Shown: positions 9,164-17,212 of the stretch, one piece after another
Position numbering within the stretch: position 1 is the first letter of the stretch
How the letters are laid out: the number at the start of each line of letters is the position of its first letter
Origin: Bacteroidales bacterium UBA3810
GTDB taxonomy: Bacteria; Bacteroidota; Bacteroidia; Bacteroidales; Paludibacteraceae
Assembly (NCBI GenBank): GCA_002368645.1
Contig: DFEE01000015.1
Location: 1-64,000, forward strand
Reading direction: 5' to 3'
DNA length: 64,000 bases
The notes under the pieces: generated by a model
Told to the model about the DNA's origin: nothing
What the model saw: only the letters and a program-made list of their open reading frames with translations
The model's database searches: none
Made by a program: the position numbers and the translations under genes

Positions 9164-9516
9164 GTTTTGTATCTGCCTGATTATAGAACAGATATCACCG
9201 TTTCATATACCATAAGTTCAACGCTGAGAATCCTTCAGCATTCGGGAACTCGCGCTGGAGATCAAGGCTGACTTGCTCTACTACTCCTGCGCCCCAACGC
9301 TCTTCAGCTTTCTTTTGCACCAAATCGCGTCCCAGTTCCCAATTGAAGAGCAACTTCTCCGCATTCACGCGCACAGACGCCTTCACTTGCGCCGAACGAT
9401 ACCGATGTTTCAACTCGGCAATCCATTCCGCGTAATCCGTATCAATGCGTATGTCGTGAGATTTCACAATGCGCGGTTGCTTTGATATTTCGTTGTCTTC
9501 TTTCATTTCCTAATCA

Positions 9517-9533
9517 TTTGTCTCTCGGTCATC
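9517..9533 (+). repeat. 17-bp repeat downstream of DUF1016 remnant 2
   Basis: Identical to 8734-8750. It sits just past the stop of the second DUF1016 pseudogene. Confidence 0.7.
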
Positions 9534-9551
9534 ATCGCTCGGTGGGTTTAA

Positions 9552-10090
9552 TCATTTGTCTTTATAATTCAACTCATTTTCTATCTCCTCTACCGATGGT
9601 AATATAGCTTGGATATCTTGAGGGAGTTGCTGCTGGGCTAATTTGTATTTAGATATTCCTATCGGTGCATTGATTCGTAAGTACAAAATTGCATTTCGAA
9701 ATCATCAGCAGATTGCTGACGATTTGCATTCACCAATTCGTCAGCAGGTTGCCGACGATTCTCTGCGAGAGAGGAATATAACTGATAAAAGTATTTAGTG
9801 TACTTCAGGTTTGTAGGAGAAAAACCTTTCTTGATATTGAGTGCAGCAACTAGATATCTACTCAAATTCTCATAGAAATGTGAGCCGTATTTGTTATCAA
9901 ATTGCCGCTCTGCTATATCCTTTCCGACAGACCAATAGAAACGGAGCATCTCACTATTTACCCGAATAGATGCCTTAATCTGGCTCTGGCGATAGCGTAG
10001 ACTCAGTTCCTGAATCCACTGTTTATACTCTGCATCTATATGTAATAATTGGCTCATAGCTACACTACTTCTTAATCGCACGATAGACAT
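9552..10090 (-). pseudogene. DUF1016/YhcG-type nuclease, broken copy 2
   Basis: From 10090 a DUF1016_N domain is readable: YKQWIQELSLRYRQSQIKAS, YWSVGKDIAER, GFSPTNLKYTKYFYQLYSSL. The frame stops at 9659. In another frame the family's C-terminal tail follows at once (INAPIGISKYKL, then LPSVEEIENEL, stop at 9552). The whole catalytic PD-(D/E)xK core has therefore been deleted and the junction is out of frame. It retains a good promoter (10121-10151). A short N-terminal-domain protein of 143 residues could still be expressed, for example as a dominant-negative DNA-binding fragment, but that is conjecture. Confidence 0.72.
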
Positions 10091-10399
10091 AATCTAATCA
10101 CACGATGTGCAATTTGGGCGCAAAAGTACAAAAAAAAAATGACATAAACAAGATTTTAATAATAAATTTATTAAATTCCTCGTTTTTGTCATTCAAAACG
10201 TAAAAATTTATAAGAATAATCATGCCTCGTAGGGGCTAAGACATATTTATGCCGGATTTTTCAAAATTTATTTAGATTTATCCTTAATTGCCCTAAATAT
10301 CACATTATTAAAAGTAGTGTGATATGACAGAATATTTATTTAGTCATACAACGTAAAAGGTAACATGTAAAATAGTTAGTGCGCGGATTTATATAATAA
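10091..10399. other. Intergenic region between polysaccharide and defence genes
   Basis: AT-rich, without ORFs. It holds the promoter of the second DUF1016 remnant near 10121-10151. I see no other structured element. Confidence 0.5.
10121..10151 (-). promoter_or_regulatory. Bacteroidota promoter, T-tract type
   Basis: On the minus strand TTG (10151-10149), 20 bp, then TACTTTTG (10128-10121). The spacer contains ATGTCA followed by a long T-tract. It drives the DUF1016 remnant at 10090. Confidence 0.75.
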
Positions 10400-11437
10400 C
10401 TACAGTCTATTAAAATTTCCCTTAATTAAATTCATAAGATGTAATACCCATATCAATAGTAAAGGATGCACATTCGCTAAACGGATTTTGCGAAGTGCCT
10501 TGGGGGAATCCGTCTCTGTTGATAATGGGCAAATATTTAATTTGCGCAGTTGCCCCAAATAGTTCTTTCTTTCAGAAAATTGAGAAACTCCTATATTCGT
10601 CAGTAGCGACACCACAGAATGTGCCTCAATGTTTTTATACCATGCTATCACACCCTCTGTCCAATCATCGTTAACCACTAATCGACCGGATCTAATATCT
10701 GCCAATTCTTGCTCAAGGTACTTCAACAGTAGAATTACCCCATCCGACTTACGTTTCATCATCTTGGGAACATTGGTTTTTACAAGTGAATCAGCACGCT
10801 CCAGATAGTTATATACTATCGTATTGCAGATATTCATCCGCTCCGCTTTGAGCAATACCAATGGCAGCCATGGCGTATCATCATAGTAATCTCCGGTAAA
10901 GCACCAGATGTTATTGTTTATGATTATTTCACGACGATAGACATAACGCCATATATTGCATGCAATATCAAGACGAGTAGCAAGAAATTCAGCGCCGGAC
11001 ATGAGTTTAGGGCTGTAGTCAAACGCATTCTCAAACGGACGTTTCTCAACATAATTATAGTTTTCATCCACTATCTGATAATTAAACCGCAGCATATCCA
11101 GTTGTTTATTCTCCATCTGCTGCACCAATTGACCATATACATTGGGTTCTACGAAATCATCCGGGTCAACAAAGGCGAGATATTTTCCCGTAGCCGCTTT
11201 CATTCCTGTATTTCGCGCGCCGGAAGGTCCTTGATTAGGCTGATCAATAACAATAATAGACGGATGCTCCTTCCCTACCTCCCGCGCCATATCAGCGGAG
11301 TTATCGGGAGAACCATCATTGATACAGATAATCTCCATCTGCTCCTCCGGAATATCCTGACTGAGGATAGAATATAAACATTTCTCCAGCCATTTGGCGG
11401 AGTTATAGAGAGGTACTATGAAGGAAAGGATTTTCAT
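10400..11437 (-). CDS. Family 2 glycosyltransferase
   Basis: 345 residues with the GT-A start FIVPLYNSAKWLEKCLYSIL, the nucleotide-binding IICINDGSPDNS, the acceptor-side GPSGARNTGM and a DxD-type AFVDPDDF. It is expected to add one sugar to a lipid-linked glycan at the cytoplasmic face of the inner membrane. Its ATG overlaps the stop of the SDR gene by 4 bp, making it the last gene of the 13300-10400 unit. The hydrophobic stretch near the C-terminus (LLLIWVLHLMNLI) could be a membrane anchor. Specificity unknown. Confidence 0.9.
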   Translation of the reverse strand: MKILSFIVPLYNSAKWLEKCLYSILSQDIPEEQMEIICINDGSPDNSADMAREVGKEHPSIIVIDQPNQGPSGARNTGMKAATGKYLAFVDPDDFVEPNVYGQLVQQMENKQLDMLRFNYQIVDENYNYVEKRPFENAFDYSPKLMSGAEFLATRLDIACNIWRYVYRREIIINNNIWCFTGDYYDDTPWLPLVLLKAERMNICNTIVYNYLERADSLVKTNVPKMMKRKSDGVILLLKYLEQELADIRSGRLVVNDDWTEGVIAWYKNIEAHSVVSLLTNIGVSQFSERKNYLGQLRKLNICPLSTETDSPKALRKIRLANVHPLLLIWVLHLMNLIKGNFNRL

Positions 11438-12252
11438 TTATAATGATTTGCCTGGTTACACGGAATGATTTCACCGGAAATACATTTTGAAGCATCCGAC
11501 AGGAGGAATACTGCTACTTCTGCCAACTCATCCGGCATAATATAGCGTTTGCCGATTGCTCCTTTAAGATAAGCATCCTCGTATTTCTCCGGTTGGCTTT
11601 TCGTATCTGCCGTTACTCCCGGAGCAATACCATTGATATGCACACCTTGCAGCGCAAAACGGCGGGCTATACCGGATATGATATTACCAATCGCTGCTTT
11701 GGTCATGCCATACGGTGCATCGTCAGGATAGAGTCCACGTTCCGAAGTGATAAAGAGTACACCGGAAGATGGGACTTTGTGTTCCGTTACATATTGTACA
11801 AAAGCTTGCGTCAAGAAAAACGGACTCTTGACATTCAGCAAGAACTGCTCATCGTAACTCTGTTCGGTTACATTAAGGAAACCATTGTCTATATTGCAAA
11901 CTCCGGCATTATTTACCAAACCGGTTAAACCACCTAATGCCTCAGCAGACTGCGCGATGAGTTCAGACAAATGGGAAATATTGGTTATATCAAAAGACAA
12001 ATACTTACATCCTAATTCTGCCGCAGCTTTTTGCAAAGCCTCCGCATTGCGTCCGATAATAAGCACTTCCGCCCCTTCGGAGATAAAGCGCTTCGCAAGT
12101 GAATAACCTATACCTCGACTGCCGCCGGTAATTAGGATTTTATGACCAGTAAGTGTTTGGCCATGCTCAATAGACGCAATTCCTGCGTTCACTTTCATAA
12201 CAGGAATGCCCTTATAGAGCCATTGCCACAATCTATAAATGTATTGTTTCAT
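11434..12252 (-). CDS. Short-chain dehydrogenase/reductase
   Basis: 272 residues from the ATG at 12252, chosen because it overlaps the upstream glycosyltransferase stop as ATGA. It has a Rossmann-fold SDR: ILITGGSRGIG (cofactor binding), LVNNAGVC, a Ser in FITSER and the catalytic YGMTK, then a C-terminal SDAS..ISGE typical of FabG-like enzymes. It reduces or oxidises a hydroxyl or keto group with NAD(P)H. Within a glycan operon it probably modifies a sugar nucleotide or the acyl substituent. About 40 residues before the SDR core (IYRLWQWLYKGIPVMKV) are an unusual basic, hydrophobic extension that might attach it to the membrane. Confidence 0.85.
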   Translation of the reverse strand: MKQYIYRLWQWLYKGIPVMKVNAGIASIEHGQTLTGHKILITGGSRGIGYSLAKRFISEGAEVLIIGRNAEALQKAAAELGCKYLSFDITNISHLSELIAQSAEALGGLTGLVNNAGVCNIDNGFLNVTEQSYDEQFLLNVKSPFFLTQAFVQYVTEHKVPSSGVLFITSERGLYPDDAPYGMTKAAIGNIISGIARRFALQGVHINGIAPGVTADTKSQPEKYEDAYLKGAIGKRYIMPDELAEVAVFLLSDASKCISGEIIPCNQANHYK

Positions 12253-13121
12253 TTGATTATCCCCCATTTTTCGAGTTTAAATAATACACGTTCCACAAAC
12301 CAAACAAGCCCCCAAAGATGATATCGTTTGAGCCGATCATATTGCTCCATGGGGAAATGATACCGATCATAATCTTTTAAGATACCTTGTGGGATTAATT
12401 CTTTCAATAGACGATTACGCTCATCATTGAGGATATCTTTTCTTGTCTCTGAGATGCCATTCATATCAAAATGCGTTACTATAATATCTACATGCTTGGT
12501 AGTTGCTTTTCCCAGCACAATCGATTGCATATAGAACTTCCAGTCAGAGCATATCTTTAGCGTTTCATCGTAGAGACCATACTCTTCAAAAAGCGTACGT
12601 TTGATATATGCCGGACTATGATTAAGACATCCACGATAGAACATATTGAGTGTCACACCATCGTTTTCGCCACTGTTGTCTCGGTGGCTACGGGTTTTGA
12701 TTCCTACTTTCAGCATATCGCCGTATAGGATGTCTATCGTATCTTTGTTTAGAGATAAGCGTTTGGCATTGACCAAGTCCATCTCTGCCATCATACGTTC
12801 GGTAACATCGGGCGCAGCAAGTGTATCTCCACTATTTAAGAACTGGCAATAATCTCCAGTCGCTTTGCGGATGCCTTTGTTCATGGCGTTATATATGCCA
12901 TTGTCTTTCTCAGAGATCCATATAATTTCCCTTCCCTGTAGGGAGGGGTTAGGGGTAGGCCTTTCTGCATACTCCTTGATTACCTCGACGGAACCATCGG
13001 TCGAGCCACCGTCAACGATGATATGTTCGATGTTACGATAGGTCTGTGCAGCGACGGAGGAAAGGGTTTTCCGCAGACCTTCGGCGTTGTTATAGTTTAT
13101 GGTGATGATGCTTAATTTCAT
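12249..13121 (-). CDS. Family 2 glycosyltransferase with palindromic insertion
   Basis: 290 residues beginning MKLSIITINYNNAEG, with HIIVDGGSTDGS and the short QFLNSGD in place of DxD, as in WcaA/WaaE-like family 2 enzymes. A palindromic sequence at about 12929-12959 is translated in frame as PTPNPSLQGR, between the nucleotide-binding strand and the ISEKDNGIYNAMNKG motif. Relatives usually pass directly from one to the other. The ATG overlaps the stop of a small upstream gene (TAATG). Its first codons are nearly duplicated at 13503-13547. Confidence 0.9.
   Translation of the reverse strand: MKLSIITINYNNAEGLRKTLSSVAAQTYRNIEHIIVDGGSTDGSVEVIKEYAERPTPNPSLQGREIIWISEKDNGIYNAMNKGIRKATGDYCQFLNSGDTLAAPDVTERMMAEMDLVNAKRLSLNKDTIDILYGDMLKVGIKTRSHRDNSGENDGVTLNMFYRGCLNHSPAYIKRTLFEEYGLYDETLKICSDWKFYMQSIVLGKATTKHVDIIVTHFDMNGISETRKDILNDERNRLLKELIPQGILKDYDRYHFPMEQYDRLKRYHLWGLVWFVERVLFKLEKWGIIK
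12929..12959. repeat. In-frame palindromic repeat in glycosyltransferase
   Basis: GC-rich inverted repeat CCCTTCCCTGTAGGGAGGGG with flank, translated as PNPSLQG. Similar elements lie inside the genes at 22793 and 42057. Confidence 0.65.
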
Positions 13122-13300
13122 TAGAACACCTCCGCGACATGCTTAGGTCCTAACACTTTCAGCAACGATTTGTAGTCTGCAAGCGTCCCGTCGTTAAGAA
13201 TGGTCTCTATCAGTAACGCGTCTGATATCTCCGCTTTCTTATCAGCGGGAATGTACCAAAACATGTTTTTGTGCGATTGTATGAATTGTGTACGTGTCAT
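13121..13300 (-). CDS. Small protein of 59 residues, antitoxin-like
   Basis: Frame from the ATG at 13300: it starts MTRTQFIQSHKNMFWYIP and ends GPKHVAEVF, stop TAA at 13123-13121. It has a convincing promoter (13319-13349) and abuts the glycosyltransferase start by one base, so it looks expressed. The arrangement FWYIPADKK..ISDALLIETILNDGTL..LL..LG recalls small Bacteroidota proteins that accompany nucleotidyltransferase toxins (DUF6922-like). That is a resemblance from memory and no toxin gene is adjacent. It may be an orphan antitoxin or simply the leading gene of this unit. Confidence 0.6.
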   Translation of the reverse strand: MTRTQFIQSHKNMFWYIPADKKAEISDALLIETILNDGTLADYKSLLKVLGPKHVAEVF

Positions 13301-13318
13301 TGTCTTCTATTTGGCTGG

Positions 13319-13349
13319 CAAAGTTACAAAAAAAATCTTACATATACAA
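13319..13349 (-). promoter_or_regulatory. Bacteroidota promoter, T-tract type
   Basis: Minus strand TTG (13349-13347), 20 bp, TAACTTTG (13326-13319). The spacer TATATGTAAGA runs into eight T. It drives the small gene at 13300 and the three glycan genes after it. Confidence 0.8.
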
Positions 13350-13410
13350 ATAAAATTAAACTTTTATTTGATTTTATTAATTTTAACATGAATTTCGTTT
13401 ATTTCCATAC

Positions 13411-13433
13411 AAAAAGCCGCCCTTCCGGACGGC
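13411..13433 (-). terminator. Rho-independent terminator of the 17-13.5 kb unit
   Basis: Minus strand: GCCGTCC, loop GGAA, GGGCGGC (7-bp stem with one GT pair), then TTTTT. It lies downstream of the glycosyltransferase ending at 13544 and just before the next promoter. Confidence 0.85.
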
Positions 13434-13434
13434 C

Positions 13435-13493
13435 ATACACTATACACTATACACTATACACTATACACTATACACTATACACTATACACTATA
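13435..13493. repeat. Heptamer array (TATACAC), about eight units
   Basis: Perfect tandem TATACAC units between a terminator and a glycosyltransferase remnant. It is the longest of the heptamer arrays in the window. Confidence 0.95.
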
Positions 13494-13502
13494 CGCCTTT
13501 TA

Positions 13503-13547
13503 ACCTTATGCATTGTTATAGTTTATGGTGATGATGCTTAGTCTCAT
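13503..13547 (-). pseudogene. Truncated start of a family 2 glycosyltransferase
   Basis: An ATG at 13547 overlaps the stop of the upstream gene (ATGA) and encodes MRLSIITINYNNA followed by TAA. The same residues, at near-identical DNA, begin the glycosyltransferase at 13121 (MKLSIITINYNNAEG). The stretch is therefore the first 13 codons of a former or duplicated glycosyltransferase gene, cut off by the sequence carrying the heptamer array, terminator and small gene. Confidence 0.75.
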
Positions 13548-14425
13548 TTTCTCGTCTTCAATAGCTTTATTGTTCTATTATAGACTCTCAACTTCTCCAA
13601 AATATCTATTCGAACACGCTTAGGATGATCTAATTCTCGAAATAAAGATTCGTTCACCTCCATTTTATATCCCGGATTCACATATCCCGTATGTGTAGCA
13701 TCTGGATCATCCCCCATATGAGACGTCAAACACGAATTGGGCTTTATGTTAAGATACCCATGAGTCTGGAGAAAATACTCCCATTGGTAATCCCATCGGT
13801 CATGCCGATCAACATTGAGTGCCGCTGCAAAATGCGCAATCTGCTTTTGACGATAAATACGCGGCATATACATAAAACGCGACATCGCTTTATCATACTC
13901 TTCCGCATTGAACGGAATATCAAATCGGAAATCCTTCCATACTCGTCGCCAAGTTGCCCATCCAAGTGTTCCTTCTGTATCAAAAGTATAATAATACGAG
14001 TGCACTAGCGAGTATTTACGATATATATTATGTCCCGCAATCATTCCTATGCGTGTGTCATTTTTGTACCTTTCCAATAATTCTGCACAATATGAGAAGA
14101 AAAGTGGATGAGGCACTATATCATCTTCCAAAATAATGCCATATTCCACATTTTGAAAAAACCATGACATCGCTTCATACGGTCCTGGTCCACATCCTAG
14201 ATTAGTTTCGCAATAATGTGTATGCAGATTACATGGCCAGTCAACCAATTCCTTAATCACATCACGCACCGCTTGAATCTTTGGTCTATCATCCGGTCTA
14301 TCCACACGAGGACCATCTTGAGCTATAAATAGTTCTGATGGTCGTATTTTCCGCATCTCTGTTAGTGCATTTCGCACATGATCAGGTCGGATAAAAGTTA
14401 TTAATAATATTGGGGTCTTAAACAT
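13544..14425 (-). CDS. GT-A fold glycosyltransferase
   Basis: 293 residues: MFKTPILLITFIRPDHVRNAL at the start, ELFIAQDGPR, then ILEDDIVPHPLFF as the acidic metal site, and LGWATWRRVW, a motif shared by nucleotide-diphospho-sugar transferases that modify O-antigens and N-glycans. It is predicted to be cytosolic and peripheral. It follows the acyl carrier protein gene with no gap. Donor sugar unknown. Confidence 0.85.
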   Translation of the reverse strand: MFKTPILLITFIRPDHVRNALTEMRKIRPSELFIAQDGPRVDRPDDRPKIQAVRDVIKELVDWPCNLHTHYCETNLGCGPGPYEAMSWFFQNVEYGIILEDDIVPHPLFFSYCAELLERYKNDTRIGMIAGHNIYRKYSLVHSYYYTFDTEGTLGWATWRRVWKDFRFDIPFNAEEYDKAMSRFMYMPRIYRQKQIAHFAAALNVDRHDRWDYQWEYFLQTHGYLNIKPNSCLTSHMGDDPDATHTGYVNPGYKMEVNESLFRELDHPKRVRIDILEKLRVYNRTIKLLKTRK

Positions 14426-14665
14426 TTAGTTCTTCGCCATTATAGCATTCACTATATCTCCTACCGACTTAACCGACATGATTTCTTTAAGGCTAAAGCG
14501 TATACCTAACTCATTCTCAATGGCGGTAAGAATCTGCGCTTGCGCTAAGGATGTCCATTCATCTACATCTTGTGACGTAGTTGTTTCAGTCAGAACAATG
14601 TCATCATTGCCCAATACATCACAGAATATCTCTTGTACTTTTTCTAATATTTCTTTTCTTTCCAT
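14426..14665 (-). CDS. Acyl carrier protein
   Basis: 79 residues with the four-helix carrier layout. The phosphopantetheine Ser lies in DEWTSLAQAQILTAIE, where the usual DSL is TSL but the Ser is kept. It would carry an acyl or aminoacyl group as a thioester, loaded by the adenylating ligase encoded two genes upstream. It lies in a stand-alone activation module rather than beside fatty-acid genes, so it is probably dedicated to decorating the polysaccharide. Confidence 0.88.
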   Translation of the reverse strand: MERKEILEKVQEIFCDVLGNDDIVLTETTTSQDVDEWTSLAQAQILTAIENELGIRFSLKEIMSVKSVGDIVNAIMAKN

Positions 14666-14677
14666 ATTAATTGATTT

Positions 14678-15079
14678 TTATTTTTCAACTATTTCGATTA
14701 GACCTACAGACTTATTATATAGATAGCAAATTTGCTTATTTTGCATCGCTACAGATGCAACCGGCATAAATAAAGGCATAAATCCTTCCTGATGAAGATC
14801 TTCTAATGCTCCCCACATATCTTCTACCACATAGCATATATGATATGGTTGCACACCTCCGTTTGCAAGAAACTTATCCACCGGTGAATCTCCCTCTAAT
14901 GGGGAAACCAGTTCGATAGTCGTCATGCCCTCTTTTCGCAAGAATGCTATCTTAGCATGCTGCACTTCCTCGTTATATACCTCGGACAACTCCCATCCTG
15001 CAACAATATATGGCGCTGCTGTCTCAGCGATGTCTCGCACCGCATAACCTATATGATCTATAGACATTAAATGTTTCAT
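14678..15079 (-). CDS. VOC-family protein, methylmalonyl-CoA-epimerase-like
   Basis: 133 residues: MSIDHIGYAVRDIAE at the start (metal-ligand His), TTIELVSPLEG (Glu ligand), VQPYHICYVVEDM (second His) and GLIEIVEK at the end. This is the paired beta-alpha-beta-beta-beta layout of the glyoxalase/epimerase superfamily, at the length of methylmalonyl-CoA epimerases. Its 4-bp overlap with the ligase gene and 12-bp gap to the ACP gene suggest it acts on the activated acyl group, perhaps epimerising it. This is an inference from context. Confidence 0.82.
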   Translation of the reverse strand: MKHLMSIDHIGYAVRDIAETAAPYIVAGWELSEVYNEEVQHAKIAFLRKEGMTTIELVSPLEGDSPVDKFLANGGVQPYHICYVVEDMWGALEDLHQEGFMPLFMPVASVAMQNKQICYLYNKSVGLIEIVEK

Positions 15080-16527
15080 TTCAGTTTCTCTTTTAGCGCA
15101 TTGCGGTCCACTTTCTCACTTTTGTTAAGCGGAAACGCGGATTCGTATAAGATGCGCGTGGGAATCATATAATGCGGCATCTTGGAACGCAGGTATTCAA
15201 AAAGGGACTTTGCATCTTCTTGCTGCGCCTCTACGAAGAGTGCTATCTCCGTCAGATTCTGCGGATTCTGGAAAGCAATCGCTATCACGCGGCGGTTATT
15301 GTTATAAAACATGCGGGCATGATGCTCAATCTCACCAAGCTCTACACGGAAGCCTTGGATTTTGGCTTGCTGATCTATGCGACCGGAATACATGATGTTT
15401 TCATCTTTCTCCCAATAGCACAAATCCCCCGTGTGATAGTACCTGACTCCATCGCGGATGAAGAACGAAGAAGCATTCTTTTCGTCGTTCATCCAGTAAC
15501 CCGGAGTGACCTGATCGCCTGCCACACAAAGTTCGCCTTTCTCTTGACCGTCAACAAGCGAACCATCCTCACGAATGATAATGGCCTGCACATTGGCTAA
15601 AGGTTTACCAATAGAAATAATACCATTAAGCGAAAGATTATCGCCTCTTCTTGTTAACTTATAATACGTACAATAAATCGTCGCTTCGGTCGGGCCATAG
15701 AAATCGTATATCTCCGTATTCTTAGCGCAACTATACCATGCTTCCATCAAATCCACCGGACAAGCCTCTGCCGTGAGAATACATGCTTTCATCGATGACG
15801 CATCAAACTCGTCAAAATACGGGCGCAGATAAGTCAACATGGATGGAGCCATGGCTCCAAAAGTGATATGCTGCTCTTGGATAAGCGATGCAGCATAAAG
15901 GTATTTCACTTGTCCGTAGGGCACGGTATAAGCGCATGCACCTCGAGTGAGCGCCACCAGATAGCTCTGTACCGATACATCGAAAGTCAGGTCAAAAACC
16001 TGCATACACCGATCTTCAGGAGTAATGTCTATTCCTGTCTTCCAGAACGAATCCATAAATGCAGCAATATTACGCCTCGTTATCTGTACGCCTTTCGGCA
16101 CTCCCGTACTACCTGAAGTAAAAAGAATATATGCCAAATCATCTTCGGAGGCTGCAGCCCAATCATCCAGTAAATCATCTGTATAGGGTGCATTGCATGC
16201 ATCCAATACATTGGAGCACCCTACTTGGGTTTTAATAGATTCTATACGATCTGCCGGCCATGACGGATGCAGCGGCACATAGGATTTTCCTTCCATCCAA
16301 AGGGCAAAGATAGATGCATAAGTATTCAGGTCGTCATGCAAAGCGAGCCCCCATATCTTCTCATTCTTCTCGGCAGAACGAATCATGCCGCGAATAGCCG
16401 AAATACGCTCCGCTAATTGGCGATAAGTATAGGACACACCGTCTATATAGAAAGCATTACGCTCCGGATATTGCGCAATAGAATTACGAACTGGTTTTAA
16501 TATGTATTGTTCAAAATCACTCATCAT
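15076..16527 (-). CDS. Adenylate-forming ligase, DltA-like
   Basis: 483 residues of the AMP-binding superfamily: AYILFTSGSTGVPKGV (phosphate loop), YDFYGPTEATIYCTYY (A5), YHTGDLCYW and GRIDQQAKIQGFRVELGEIE (hinge), and a C-terminal Lys in LNKSEKVDRNALKEKL. The length and the GPTEAT and VDRNAL motifs resemble amino-acid-activating enzymes such as DltA. It should adenylate a carboxylic or amino acid and load it on the ACP encoded nearby. It overlaps both neighbours by 4 bp, so ligase, VOC protein and the upstream acyltransferase are tightly coupled. Confidence 0.88.
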   Translation of the reverse strand: MMSDFEQYILKPVRNSIAQYPERNAFYIDGVSYTYRQLAERISAIRGMIRSAEKNEKIWGLALHDDLNTYASIFALWMEGKSYVPLHPSWPADRIESIKTQVGCSNVLDACNAPYTDDLLDDWAAASEDDLAYILFTSGSTGVPKGVQITRRNIAAFMDSFWKTGIDITPEDRCMQVFDLTFDVSVQSYLVALTRGACAYTVPYGQVKYLYAASLIQEQHITFGAMAPSMLTYLRPYFDEFDASSMKACILTAEACPVDLMEAWYSCAKNTEIYDFYGPTEATIYCTYYKLTRRGDNLSLNGIISIGKPLANVQAIIIREDGSLVDGQEKGELCVAGDQVTPGYWMNDEKNASSFFIRDGVRYYHTGDLCYWEKDENIMYSGRIDQQAKIQGFRVELGEIEHHARMFYNNNRRVIAIAFQNPQNLTEIALFVEAQQEDAKSLFEYLRSKMPHYMIPTRILYESAFPLNKSEKVDRNALKEKLK

Positions 16528-17192
16528 ATAGAGATTTTAGTAAATTTCGCGATATCTGCAATGTGATTTAAATAATAGCGTTGATAGTTCTTTTCCAATT
16601 TGGATAATGGCAATCGTTCCGACTCTGGATAGAGTGCTTTCTCGTGTTCAATGATCTGTTCTGGAGTAAATACAAATCCCACCACTTGCGCAGGATTGCC
16701 CATTACAACCGCATAGGGTGGCACATTATTCATCACAACAGAACCCGCACCTACCGTTGTACCACGTCCTATTTTCACTCCAGTAAGGAGAGTGACACCG
16801 ACACCTATGCCCACTTCTTCTTCAACAACCACATCCTTGTCTATATCATATTTATGTGTTTCTGCTGTTTCGAGGTTACGCATTCCCACCTGCCGCAAAT
16901 GATTGCCAGTAATGACTGTTAATCCCTGCGCTGCATAACTATGCTGTTTCATGATAAAACGTCCCTTTTCTCCAATAGGAGAGATAATAAACCGAGCACC
17001 CTCGTAAATGCTGGTATGTTCATCGAGAAAGATTTTCTCAGGGCATGAGCAGGCGTCCGGCAGCCGAAAAATTGTAGTCTTTCCTATTGCCCCTAACCGT
17101 GATCTAATCCTTCCTAACTTATAATATTCTGCATATCGAACCAGTTTTGTCGCTAAACGCTGAAGTATATTTGAAATGCCTTTCATATTCAT
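16524..17192 (-). CDS. Left-handed beta-helix (hexapeptide) acyltransferase
   Basis: 222 residues. The second half shows hexapeptide repeats (VGIGVGVTLLTGVKIGRGTTVGAGSVV) ending in PPYAVVMGNPAQVVG, as in WbbJ/NeuD/WcaF-type O- or N-acyltransferases. The His in VITGNH is a candidate catalytic base. It begins the co-translated set with the ligase, VOC protein and ACP, so it may use the ACP-bound acyl group rather than acetyl-CoA to acylate a sugar. That substrate assignment is an inference. Confidence 0.85.
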   Translation of the reverse strand: MNMKGISNILQRLATKLVRYAEYYKLGRIRSRLGAIGKTTIFRLPDACSCPEKIFLDEHTSIYEGARFIISPIGEKGRFIMKQHSYAAQGLTVITGNHLRQVGMRNLETAETHKYDIDKDVVVEEEVGIGVGVTLLTGVKIGRGTTVGAGSVVMNNVPPYAVVMGNPAQVVGFVFTPEQIIEHEKALYPESERLPLSKLEKNYQRYYLNHIADIAKFTKISI

Positions 17193-17212
17193 TTCCTATT
17201 GTATATTTTTCC

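Larger units (their letters stand above)
8771..9506 (-). pseudogene. DUF1016/YhcG-type nuclease, broken copy 1
   Basis: The N-terminal piece (9195-9506) gives DUF1016_N-type sequence: YAEWIAELKHRYRSAQVKAS, then ELGRDLVQKK and LNLWYMKR. It ends in TGA where, from memory of relatives, a Trp is expected (YMKRWYLFY). Reading through gives YLFYNQADTKLYQVGKE and KLHQIGAE. After a deletion the C-terminal PD-(D/E)xK nuclease part resumes (VCELKAKAFEPEF, with the ExK motif), ending MKANK at 8771. The middle of the protein, including the first catalytic Asp region, is missing. Relatives have about 340-370 residues and are linked to restriction or DNA-repair islands. This copy cannot make an intact protein. 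Confidence 0.75.

Noticed and set aside
13435..13493. CRISPR-like array
   Set aside because: The repeat is a plain 7-bp tandem without spacers and no cas genes are near.
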